Shown piece after piece: positions 56,201 through 64,000 of a DNA stretch of 64,000 bases. The translations under genes and the position numbers were made by a program. Location of the stretch: positions 97,521,213-97,585,212 of the forward strand of contig NC_135373.1 in assembly GCF_049243985.1 (NCBI RefSeq), written 5' to 3'. Numbering within the stretch: the first letter of the stretch is position 1; the number at the start of each line of letters is the position of its first letter. The notes beneath the pieces were generated by a model. The model saw nothing but the letters and a program-made list of their open reading frames with translations. It was not told the origin of the DNA and ran no database searches. This DNA is from Paroedura picta. Its lineage: Eukaryota > Chordata > Lepidosauria > Squamata > Gekkonidae.

Positions 56201-59200
56201 AGCATTTGCAATTTGATAGGTATGGAAAGATACTGAAGGAGAACTGGAACTGAAAGCTGAGGTCAATCCATGAAGGAAATTTCTCACACTGCCGTTATGA
56301 CAGCAACTTCTCAATTTCTTTTGACTGTTTATGTTCAACATGGGGTAATAGGTTTTGCAGATAGGGGTGGAGAAGCCAGTTGCCAGCGTAGTTGTCTTTT
56401 CTTTGTCCATTTATGAGAGGTCATTGGGAAGGGGAAGGTTACACTCAGGGCAGGATTATGCTGATTAAATATAGTTGCTGCTTCATGTAGCTGCATAGTT
56501 AATATGAGTCTCTGGCTTGTATACCATCCTCTTATTGTGCATACATTTTTTAATGTTTACTTAGAACAACATTTATAAATGCTTACACGGGTATACCCTG
56601 TTCACAGACAGTCCTGTTTCACATTGGACTGATTGAGCAAGGCCTATTTGCATAGTCACATTAAAAAGTCCTTTATATTCAATGGGAGAGGGCAGCTTAA
56701 AGTTTGTTTCACTACTTATACTGTGTATGTTATCCTAGTGTCTGAACAATATGTGAATTGTCCTTCCACATACAACAAATCTGTTCTCATCTTCAGTCCT
56801 GCAAATAGTATTCCCAATATGCGGACAGCTTGTAACCACCCTGGTCTTTCCTGCACAGTGACCTGGTGTAGCAATCACAACCCAGTCGAAAACCAGATGG
56901 CATGTCTTGTTAATCCCAAGCACAGATGCTCTTCAGAATAAGATAGTGCTATTGTGGGATGAATTTATGTAGTGTTTTGCCTCTAACCAATTTCATGGCA
57001 TGTTGCTAAGAAAATTGTGGAAGCAGCAAAACCATGCCTGTGGTATACAATCAAATTGTCTGAGATAAGTGGAAAACTCTCTATAGGAATAGGTATGCCA
57101 GAGTGTAACCATGCTGTAGTAGGTAAGCATCACCAACAATGCAATATAAAAATGTAATGTAATTTAGCTCTGTAGTAAATATTTGGTATACTATTAAATG
57201 CTACTTAATGTATGTATGTATTTATTCTGTGTGCAGATTTAACGTTTATATTGAAGATACAGGAAATCAGAGGCAGATTTGCAAACTTTTTAGAAATAGG
57301 TTTGTGCTTAAAATGAACATTTGAATGTATTAACCAAAACAATTACACCCCAAAAATCCTTCACTGGTTTTACTCAATAAATAGTTATCTGAATTTGTTT
57401 TCTTTCATGTTTTCTTTATGGTATTTGTTCTTTGGTTTGTAGGAATAAAGAACTATATTTTATGTGAGAACTATTACTTTCTCTCAAAAGACTGAGAGAT
57501 TTTCTCATGCCCCCATCTCTTGTGCAGAGATTCATGCATTTAGGTCTCAGTGTTACCATCTGGTTTAGGAGCCCAAAGGAGGGAGGAGCAGACATCCTTG
57601 CTCCAGGACATAGCTTTTAAAAAGTGTCACAACAGTGCATATTTTTTTTCAGCAAGTACTCTCACCTATTAGGCAGAGGCAGCTGTTGCCAGAGTAAGTG
57701 ATATACTGTTGCTTTTTTAATAGCTAGATGCTGACAATGAGGAAGTGTTGACATATGGCAGTGATAACTGCTTCTGTTCAGGAGAACAGAGAAAGATAAG
57801 ATCACAGCTCTCTGCTCCAGCTGGTGGAAGGTATCTTGTTCTCTTCAAGATTCCAAAACAGGCAAAGATAGGAGTTAAATGTTTCTTCATTAAGAGAGAA
57901 TAGTATCTCTGATCCTGTTACCACTGGGAGATTAAAAAAAAACTGGTCTGTTAGATTTGAGTCCAGTAGCACCTTAAAGACCCACAAGGATTTAACTGGG
58001 TAAGCTTTTGAGAGATAATATCATTAATTATTATTTGGTTTGTTTCCCACCACTTTCAGAAACCATCTTGCAGCAGTGTACAGTAATTAAAACCCCATAT
58101 AAAAAGTCAAAATATAAAAACCTACAATAAACAGCAGGAAGCTAAAAACCCCGACCTCTCACCCCACTCTTCAACCGAGCACCTCAGGAGTCTGGGTGTC
58201 TGCTGTGTGGATATAGCTAAACATTGAGGGGACCCGAGATCTTCCTTGTTCTGGCCTCAACCAAAGACCTGGTGGAAGAGCTCCATCTTACAGGCCCTGT
58301 GATTAGTCTATGCATTTATTTGTTTAGAATATTTATATCCTTTCTTTTCTGAGTTATGTTGGAATTTAAAATCACAATATTAAAAATAAAGCCATTAGAC
58401 ATAAACAACATATATAATAAATACTGTCCATAAAACAGATGCAGATCATTAGAATGCTGCCAAGATAAACCCCTAACTAAAAGCTGGCAAGATTTCGGGA
58501 GGAGCACCTCAGTTTCCCCTACATACCCCTCTCTACATTATTACTTCCTTTTCACCTCCTGGCAACCCCTACTGCATCACCTTTTCCTGCTTTCTTCTGT
58601 CATTCCAACACATCTGACCCCCATTTTCAGTTCTATTCTCAGGTTTATGGTCAGGACTTGAAACAACCACCACAAATAAATGCTGACCTCACCTCTGGGA
58701 GAAAGATTCTGATGCCAACCTGCCCTCCCCTCACCCCAGCCTGGAATATTAGTTGGGGGCATCTAGATTCAGATTGAAAATGTTTTAATTTTATTTTGTG
58801 TGATGTTTTATGAATACTGTTACTGACCCTGAGCATTTTTGGAAGAGTGGGCTAAAAATAAAATTTAATTATTGTCTATTATTTATTTACTTCATTTATA
58901 TCCTACCCTTTTCCACAATGGGAATCCAAAACAGTTTATATGATTTTCCTCTCTTTCATTTTATCCTCACAACAACCAGTTGAAATGGATTACACTGAAA
59001 ATATGTCACTGGCCCAAGGTCAGTAGTAGGCAACCAGGCTCCGGTGAGTTATTTTAAGTCAAGTGATAACAAATCACTGATTATTGCTGTTGGATCTGGC
59101 TCTGAAGAATCCTCCCTCAAATGCCAATACAGCCATGGCAGAAGACCCACCCTCTTCCGTTGTTTTCTACTGACAGAAGCCAAGTATTAAAGGCCAGCTA

Positions 59201-62200
59201 CATGGTTGTGCCCAGCAATAGCTGCTGAGGATGTTTGTTTCTTAAAGCTATAGGCGTTCTTTCTATTATATGGCAGTTAACTGGGGGGGAGGGTCTCTTT
59301 TGCTTTATATTTGAGATTTTTCTGAAAACCTGCAGGTTTTTTCATATTTATAGAATAATCTCTGTTCATGATTCCAGTCTCTGGATTTATGTTTCCACAA
59401 ACATGTCCATGTGGAGAATTAATTGATGGTTCTATAGGCTCCATTTCTTACAAAGTAAGAATTTCCAGTGGTGATTGGTTAAGTTGGTTGGTTGGTTGCT
59501 TGTATCCCTGATGAGGTTCTAGTATACATTTTCACAACTGTATGATGATCATGGATTTTGATTTGAATGTATTTGCTAGCTCTTTTGAACAAGTCAAACT
59601 GTGTTCTGATGACATTGCTTCAGTTTTATTGCAGACTTTGAAGCTGCCTCCAATGTTCAGTTTTATTTCAAACAATATTTTGCCCCAAAATGCCTGTTCT
59701 TTTATGTTTCAGGCAGGAAAGACCCACAAACATCGGAAGGACCGGCTTCAGGATCTCATTGACATAGGCTATGGCTATGATGAAACTGATCCTTTCATTG
59801 ATAATTCAGAAGCTGTGAGTTAATGAATCTTATTTGTTATATCTGTATTCTGTTCTTCTTTCCAAGAGCTTCTGAGGTGTTCACAAAATCTTCCTTCCAG
59901 GCCAACTCTTTGTAGACCTGCTCAACTTGAAGATGAAGCATGATGGATGTTTATCTTAAAAAATTACATCAATGCCAAGCCATCACTCTGTAAATTTTAG
60001 TGGAGATACTTTAATACTGATGGCACTGTAGGACTCCTTATTTTCATTCTGTTTGCTTTTAAGCTTTGCTTTGTGTGTTGTGCAGTTCTGGTAACATTTC
60101 CATCAGTCTAGTGGTATAAGCATACTTGGTTCACTCTCATATGTATGTGTGTGTGTGTATCCTTTTAAAAGCTGAAAGATTTATGTGATCTGAAGATAAA
60201 CCAGAATATATAATCTATCCATCCTTATTCCACCATATCGGTGGAAATGTTGGCAGAACTGTACACCACACAAAGCAAAGCTTAAAAGCAAATTGAAGAC
60301 GATAAAGAGTCCTACAGTGCCATGATTACGGTGGTATAAGCATATTTAGTATTCTCAATATGATTCTTCCCCTTACTGGATAGCCCAAGCTAGTGTGATC
60401 CCATCAGATCTCAGAACCTAAACAGGGTTGACCTATTTTATTTATTATTTATCATACTTCTATGATAAATACCTAGGAAGTACTTGAATGGGAGACCTCT
60501 AAGGAAAACCAGGATCAAGATGCAGAGGGAAGCGATGGCAAACCACCTTTGAATGTCTATTGAATTGAAAATACTATGAGGGGACCATAAGTCTGCAGTG
60601 ACTTGATGACAAAAAAAAAAAATCTCTGTCCTATTCAGTGTTGCATTACAGAGCATAGCAAATCATAGAATCATAGAGTTGGAAGGGGGCATACAGGCCA
60701 TCTAGTCCAACGCCCTGCTCAACGCAGGATCAGCCCAAAGCATCTAAGAAAAGTGTGTATCCAAATAATCATTTCATGTTATTAAAGTAGTAGCCCTCTA
60801 TTAACCTGGCTCTTCTATTTCTTTCTCAGTATGATGAATTGGTTCCGGCTTCCTTGACTACTAAATATGGAGGATTTTATATAAACACTGGAACTCTGCA
60901 GTTCCGTCAGGCATCTGACTCTGAGGAGGAAGACTTTATTGAAGGCAAAAAACACAGGCCATCTAAAGTGAGCAGTCCTTTTTATACATTGGTGTGCTTG
61001 TTTTGAAAACCTTAAAGTTCTCAACCTGGGGGTCAGGATCCCTTTGGGGGCCAAACAACCCTTTCACAGGGGTCGCGGCAGGGCAAGCAGCTTGGCCGGG
61101 GGGGCACCATCCACACAACAGCCTTGTGAGGTAGATCGAGACAGAGCGTTCGTCCGTCTGGAGCAGCGGAAAAGAGTGAGATCAGCATGGTGGGACAAGA
61201 GGCAGAACTGAACTAAGAAACACCAGAAAAAAAAACAATTGATATACAATCATGAGCAATGGATCATCACGCCATTGGTCAGTTTAATTTCTGTAAAAGA
61301 ACACTTGCATAATTTTACAGTTGGGGGTCACGACAACATGAGGAACTGTATTAAAGGGGCGCGGCATTATGAAGGACGAGAACCACTGCCTTAAAGCACG
61401 TCACCATAATCACAGTCTTCATATCAAATTACATATTTAACACGTTCTAATTTTGACTGTCTACATGCTATTAGTATTTGAACGGTGCATGGATGATCCA
61501 GTTAAGTTACTTCATCATGAAGCTGCGTAGTACTGACTTTCATGCAGAGTTGCCTGAAACTCAACCCCTGCAAGATGGAGGTCCTATGACTGGGAAGGAA
61601 GTAGGAAGAACAAGAGGCGCGCTTACCCGCCCTGGCTGGGGCGAAACTGATCATAGTTCCCCAGGCCAGGAACTTGGGGGGAGACCTTGAATGCCTTATT
61701 GACCATGGAGGCACAGGTCAAAAAAGTAGCCCACGAGGCCTTTTTCCATCTTTGTCAGGCATGGCTACTAGCGCCCTATCTGTCCTCCGACCACCTAGCC
61801 ATGGTGATCCATACAACTGTCACCTCCAGACTAGACTTCTGTAACTGCTCTATGTGGGCCTGCCCTTGTCTCTGGCCCGGAAATTGCAACTGGTGCAAAA
61901 TGTGGCCACTAGGTTCCTCACAGGAACATCTTGGAGGGCCCATATCCAGCCAGTGGTGAGGCAGCTGCATTTGTTCCCAGTTGTGGCCCGGATCAGGTTC
62001 AGGGTTTTGGTTCTGATTTTTAAAGTGATACACGGTTTGGGACCCATGTATCTGAGGGACCGCTTGTTGCCCTATGTCCCTGGCAGGGCCTTGCGCTCTG
62101 CGGGTACCAACTTGCTGGTCATTTCTGGCCCCAGAGAAGATCACCTGGTTTCTACCAGGGCCAGGGCCTTTTCGGTCCTGGCCATTACCTAGTGAAACAA

Positions 62201-64000
62201 GTTCCCAGAAGAACTGCGGGCCTTGCAGGAGCTTCCAGCTTTCCGTAGGGCCTGCAAGATGGAGCTCTTCTGACAGGCCTACAATTGAGGCCAGTGCTGT
62301 AGAACAGGGGTAGTCAACCTGTGGTCCTCCAGATGTTCATGGAGTACAATTTCCATTCCCAGGGGCTCATGGGAATTGTAATCCACGGACATCTGGAGGA
62401 CCACAGGTTGGCTACCCCTGCTGTAGAACATCAGACGCCCCCCCCCCCCAAGGAAGATATACACCATGTTGATCCACCAGAAATATTGGCAGTGCATGTT
62501 TTCTGTGGTGCCCGCCGGGGAGTTGGTCAGAGTAGAGATGGGGTTATTTTTAACCACTATGCTGTTACTACTGTTTTTATAATTTTATTGGAGTTTTAAA
62601 TGGGAGTTTTATGTATGGTGGTTTTTAGCATGTAACCCACCATGAGCCAGCTTGCTGAGAATGGCGGGTAAGAAATCAAATAAATAAATATGAAATATAA
62701 CCCTATTATTTACTTGACTGTCAGCAGACATCTCTTTCTGTGATCTTTCCAGCTGGGGATGCTAGTGGGAATGTCTATAGGGATTCCATGTGCTCTACCA
62801 TAAACCTGTAGTACATCTGACTGTGATGGTAAAATGGGGAGAAGCTATTTGTGAGAGTTGTAAGCTGAAGTTGTTAAGAGTTTTAAAGTCAAACTTGTAA
62901 TTATTCCTAGAAGGTAATAGTGACATAGTACAAATGCAATCATGCTAGTTATAATACAGTCTCTGCAACCCCTCTAAGCCCAATTTTAATATCTATACCG
63001 TAGGGTGTTAAATGAACAGTGATAGTGAGCAAACAAACATAGTTTAACTATCATCATATCTGGTGTGTAAGTTTCCAAACACTATTGAAAATAAAATGCC
63101 AAACCATATGGATCATGGTCTTATCCTAAAAGCTGAATGGTAGTATTCCGTTATAGAATTATTGATGTGGAACACACCTACTCGTGCATTTCCTCAAACA
63201 GAAATGATAACAGACATGACACCCGTTGTCCCATCTTAGGGGGGGGAGCACTAGGAGCACTAGTAGATGGCAGCTGCCACCAGCAGAGCTCTGAGGCCCA
63301 GCCCTGGGCCTTGGAGTTCTGCTGGTGGTGGTGCCCCACTGCTGGTGGTGGTGCCCCACTTTCCAGCCCAGCCCCGTCCTCTGCAGAGTGGGACAGGCCT
63401 GTGAAGTGAGGAGATGTGCAACCACTGCCAGCAGCACTCTGAGGCCCAGCCCTGGGCCTTGGAGCTTTGTTCACAGCAGTACCCCACTTCCCAGCTCGGC
63501 CCCACCATATGCAGAGCAGGGCACACCTGGGAAGCAGCCAGATGCACAGACTGCAGTGTAGTGAGGCCTAGCCCTGGACCTAAGAGCTCTGGCGTGCCAC
63601 TGCTGGACGGACGCAGAACTCCAGCTGCAGCAGGTAAGGAGGGGGAGGGGCAAGGGACCCAGAAAGGATATGTGGGTGGGAGAGGCAAGGTGAGAGTAGG
63701 GGGGAAGATGTGTGTGGGTGGAATTTAGGGGAGAGGGACCAGGAAGTAGATGCTGGTGGGAGAGGCAAGGGGGGGGGAAGGAGTGTGTGTGTGTCAGAGC
63801 AGGAGGGGGCCAGGACTATGGAGTCCCACAGCAAGTATGTGTTCCATATATGAGTCAGACTCTCACTAGATTTTTTCCTTGGTGAACTATAATTGTTCAC
63901 TTTCCACTCTAGGTAGCTAAATTGAAAGATGATGAGGATCGTGGAATGAAGAAACGCAAACGGAAAGAGGAAGAGGCAGAAAAGGAGAAAAAACCTCGAA
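49766..64000 (+). CDS. UBN2: Ubinuclein-2, 5' part (exons 1-4 and start of exon 5)
   Basis: UBN2 is a nuclear subunit of the HIRA histone-chaperone complex (with HIRA, CABIN1 and ASF1), which deposits histone H3.3 independently of replication. Coding exons are 49766-50245, 54811-54903, 59713-59814, 60830-60967 and 63913 onward. All join in phase 0, giving 300 residues before the window ends. Residues 1-130 are a poorly conserved Pro/Glu/Arg-rich tail with a polyproline run near residues 103-112. Residues 131-160 ([20 protein letters not shown] and on) match the N-terminal segment that in UBN1 contacts the HIRA WD40 domain. Exons 2-4 hold the Hpc2-related domain ([20 protein letters not shown]), which in the family binds H3.3. 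Exon 5 starts a Lys/Glu-rich stretch. The human protein is over 1300 residues, so most of the gene lies downstream. Confidence 0.96.
50484..50655. repeat. Head-to-head inverted pair of repeat A in UBN2 intron 1
   Basis: A plus copy (CTGTTGGTCTGAAGCAGCAG, GAGTCCAGTGGCACCATTAA) meets a minus copy (AATAAAACTTTGTTGGTCTT, AAAGGTGCTACTGGACTCTA) about 30 bases after its body. Confidence 0.8.
50660..51510. other. UBN2 intron 1, nothing recognised
   Basis: AT-rich. No feature assigned. Confidence 0.4.
51518..51600. repeat. Rearranged repeat A fragment
   Basis: The plus head (GAGTAGCCATGTTGGTTTAT) is joined directly to an inverted body (CCTTGAATAAAACTTTGTTG). Confidence 0.6.
51605..53150. other. UBN2 intron 1, nothing recognised
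   Basis: 1.5 kb of AT-rich sequence. Short reading frames show no family I know. Confidence 0.4.
53160..53250 (+). repeat. Repeat A fragment
   Basis: GAGTAGCCAAGTTGATCTGA then GAGTCTAATAGCACCTTTAA. Confidence 0.65.
53350..53760. mobile_element. Candidate fold-back DNA element
   Basis: Starts near GGTAGGGATGGGCACAAACT, a common end motif of lizard DNA transposons. Repeated inverted blocks (GGTTTTGCTCCTC / GGGAGCAAAACT, and the paired ATGGCTAGCAG, AACAGCTGAACAG and ATTTAA blocks) give several nested hairpins. Boundaries approximate. Confidence 0.45.
54085..54617 (+). mobile_element. L2-like LINE 3' end with (TGAA)n tail
   Basis: Encodes a diverged C-terminus ([40 protein letters not shown]), then the 3' UTR AGGGCCTGCAAGACGGAGCT and AGCCACCTTGAGGCAACAAA, ending in about 13 units of TGAA at 54559-54617. 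Confidence 0.8.
54811..54903 (+). CDS. UBN2: UBN2 exon 2 (residues 161-191)
   Basis: 31 codons, phase 0 to 0, acceptor CCTTCAG, donor TAT|GTAAGT. It encodes [20 protein letters not shown] and [11 protein letters not shown], leading into the Hpc2-related domain. Confidence 0.96.
55081..55330 (+). mobile_element. hAT element, left part
   Basis: CAGGGTTCCCCAACCTTTTT, then GTGGGCACCTTCAGAATTCT and CAAAATGGCTGCTGCAAAG. It is preceded by GTGTAGAG (55073-55080), which fits a hAT target, but no matching right end was found. Confidence 0.65.
55335..57930. other. UBN2 intron 2, nothing recognised
   Basis: 2.6 kb of AT-rich sequence with no assigned feature. Confidence 0.4.
57940..58012 (+). repeat. 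Repeat A fragment without head
   Basis: TTTGAGTCCAGTAGCACCTT, AAAGACCCACAAGGATTTAA. Confidence 0.65.
58025..58300 (-). mobile_element. L2-like LINE 3' end, minus strand
   Basis: Its complement reads CAGGGCCTGTAAGATGGAGC then TCTTCCACCAGGTCTTTGGT, matching the plus-strand copy at 54260-54310. Confidence 0.75.
58315..58865. mobile_element. Two further LINE 3'-end remnants
   Basis: 58315-58460 is a minus-strand remnant (TATTTATATCCTTTCTTTTC). 58770-58865 is a plus-strand end (TTTTAATTTTATTTTGTGTG to AGAGTGGGCTAAAAATAAAA). The sequence between them is unassigned. Confidence 0.4.
58880..59040 (-). mobile_element. tRNA-derived SINE remnant, minus strand
   Basis: TTTATATCCTACCCTTTTCC, TTATCCTCACAACAACCAGT and GGCCCAAGGTCAGTAGTAGG match the subfamily at 35355-35590. 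Confidence 0.6.
59045..59700. other. UBN2 intron 2, nothing recognised
   Basis: No feature assigned before exon 3. Confidence 0.4.
59713..59814 (+). CDS. UBN2: UBN2 exon 3 (residues 192-225), Hpc2-related domain
   Basis: 34 codons, phase 0 to 0, acceptor TTTCAG, donor GCT|GTGAGT. It encodes [20 protein letters not shown] and DPFIDNSEA, the hallmark of ubinuclein/Hpc2 proteins and their histone H3.3-binding region. Confidence 0.97.
60022..60321. repeat. Long inverted repeat in UBN2 intron 3
   Basis: Left arm 60022-60101, right arm 60242-60321. They share GGCACTGTAGGACTC, TTGCTTTTAAGCTTTGCTTT and GTGTG, then CAGTTCTG and ACATTTCC. A direct repeat GTGGTATAAGCATA follows each arm at 60112 and 60331. 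Confidence 0.8.
60368..60612 (+). mobile_element. 5S rRNA-derived SINE, nearly full-length
   Basis: AGATCTCAGAACCTAAACAG then GGTTGACCT, with an AT-rich insert, then GGAAGTACTTGAATGGGAGA and CCTCTAAGG mirror the 5S internal promoter. The body GCGATGGCAAACCACCTTTG and tail GGACCATAAGTCTGCAGTGA follow, ending in an A run. Confidence 0.85.
60663..60745 (-). mobile_element. CR1 LINE 3' end, minus strand
   Basis: AATCATAGAATCATAGAGTT, GGAAGGGGGCATACAGGCCA and TCTAGTCCAACGCCCTG. Confidence 0.85.
60830..60967 (+). CDS. UBN2: UBN2 exon 4 (residues 226-271)
   Basis: 46 codons, phase 0 to 0, acceptor TCTCAG, donor AAA|GTGAGC. It encodes [20 protein letters not shown] and [19 protein letters not shown], completing the Hpc2-related domain and entering an acidic tail. 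A SPIN-like transposon starts only 50 bases after the donor. Confidence 0.97.
61018..61388 (+). mobile_element. SPIN-like hAT transposon (non-autonomous), with TSD
   Basis: Left TTCTCAACCTGGGGGTCAGG and CCAAACAACCCTTTCACAGG. Right GGGGGTCACGACAACATGAG, GAACTGTATTAAAGGGGCGC and GAGAACCACTG. This matches the ends I recall for SPIN elements. Exact 8-base duplication CCTTAAAG at 61010-61017 and 61389-61396. The outermost six bases (CAGTGG) of the left end are absent. No transposase. Confidence 0.88.
61550..62691 (+). mobile_element. L2-like LINE, 5'-truncated, interrupted by a hAT MITE
   Basis: 61854-62190 encodes the reverse-transcriptase C-terminus ([60 protein letters not shown] and RARAFSVLA). 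The 3' UTR ends CCACCATGAGCCAGCTTGCT then AAATAAATAAATA. A 116-base hAT MITE sits at 62305-62420. Confidence 0.88.
62305..62420. mobile_element. Palindromic hAT MITE, 116 bp, with TSD
   Basis: Near-complete palindrome with ends CAGGGGTAGTCAACCTGTGG / GTTGGCTACCCCTG. Exact 8-base duplication CTGTAGAA at 62297-62304 and 62421-62428. Same family as 38856-38991. Confidence 0.95.
62700..63285. other. UBN2 intron 4, nothing recognised
   Basis: No feature assigned. Confidence 0.4.
63291..63640. repeat. GC-rich minisatellite, about 2.5 units
   Basis: CTGAGGCCCAGCCCTGGGCC starts units at 63291 and 63439, and a diverged third begins near 63561 (periods 148 and about 122). Within unit 1, a 22-base GGTGGTGCCCCACT motif is doubled. 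Confidence 0.8.
63641..63810. repeat. G-rich purine tract
   Basis: Many GGGG runs with a repeated GGTGGGAGAGGCAAGG (63675 and 63755), then (TG)n at 63784-63794. It ends about 100 bases before UBN2 exon 5. Confidence 0.7.
63913..64000 (+). CDS. UBN2: UBN2 exon 5, first 88 bases (residues 272-300)
   Basis: The acceptor is CACTCTAG. It encodes [20 protein letters not shown] and EAEKEKKPR, a basic/acidic low-complexity stretch probably holding a nuclear localisation signal. The window cuts the exon. Confidence 0.92.

Noticed and set aside
60368-60490. Possible 5S rRNA gene
   Set aside because: It carries an AT-rich insert, is diverged and continues into a SINE body, so it is not a functional 5S gene.
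61776-62192. 112- and 122-residue frames on opposite strands
   Set aside because: The plus-strand frame is the C-terminus of an L2-like LINE. The minus-strand frame is its shadow.
63159-63728. Several overlapping GC-rich frames before UBN2 exon 5
   Set aside because: They are translations of a minisatellite, open in several frames on both strands.

Overview
This 64 kb window is nuclear DNA of a squamate reptile, most likely a lizard. The evidence is the mix of interspersed repeats: Sauria SINEs, BovB/RTE LINEs with intact target-site duplications, CR1 and L2-like LINEs, a second tRNA-derived SINE family, 5S-rRNA-derived SINEs, many short hAT elements and a SPIN-like transposon. I cannot name the species. 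Two protein genes are present, both on the + strand. They sit in the order and orientation known for human 7q34, where TTC26/IFT56 is followed by UBN2.

Layout. (1) 1-7.9 kb is intergenic and repeat-rich, and ends in a long, nearly perfect inverted repeat (7561-7943). (2) About 8.0-44.7 kb is IFT56 (TTC26), complete in 18 coding exons that join in frame to a 554-residue protein. Its promoter is CpG-rich and carries a ciliary-type X-box (8282-8295), and exon 1 contributes only the start codon. The introns are full of transposons, but every coding exon is intact. (3) 44.7-49.5 kb is intergenic, with a Sauria SINE, a Helitron, a BovB 3' end and a Harbinger-like fragment. (4) About 49.3-64.0 kb is the 5' part of UBN2 (ubinuclein-2). 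Exons 1-4 are complete and exon 5 runs off the window.

The two genes have unrelated jobs. IFT56 is a TPR subunit of the IFT-B train in cilia. UBN2 is a subunit of the HIRA complex, which deposits histone H3.3. I see no operon-like or functional coupling between them, only conserved synteny.

The most informative structure outside the genes is the record of transposition. I could read matched target-site duplications by eye for three Sauria SINEs in unique DNA, a fourth SINE nested inside a BovB copy next to its YADD motif, two BovB copies, six hAT elements and a Helitron. The hAT duplications all fit nnnTAnnn, the pattern known for the Buster branch. I found no prokaryotic system, CRISPR array, functional tRNA or rRNA gene, or new protein-coding system. 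The best candidates for undescribed structure are the inverted repeats, the Harbinger-like TTA family, the Helitron with paired internal hairpins, and the palindromic rearrangements of a short dispersed repeat (called repeat A here).
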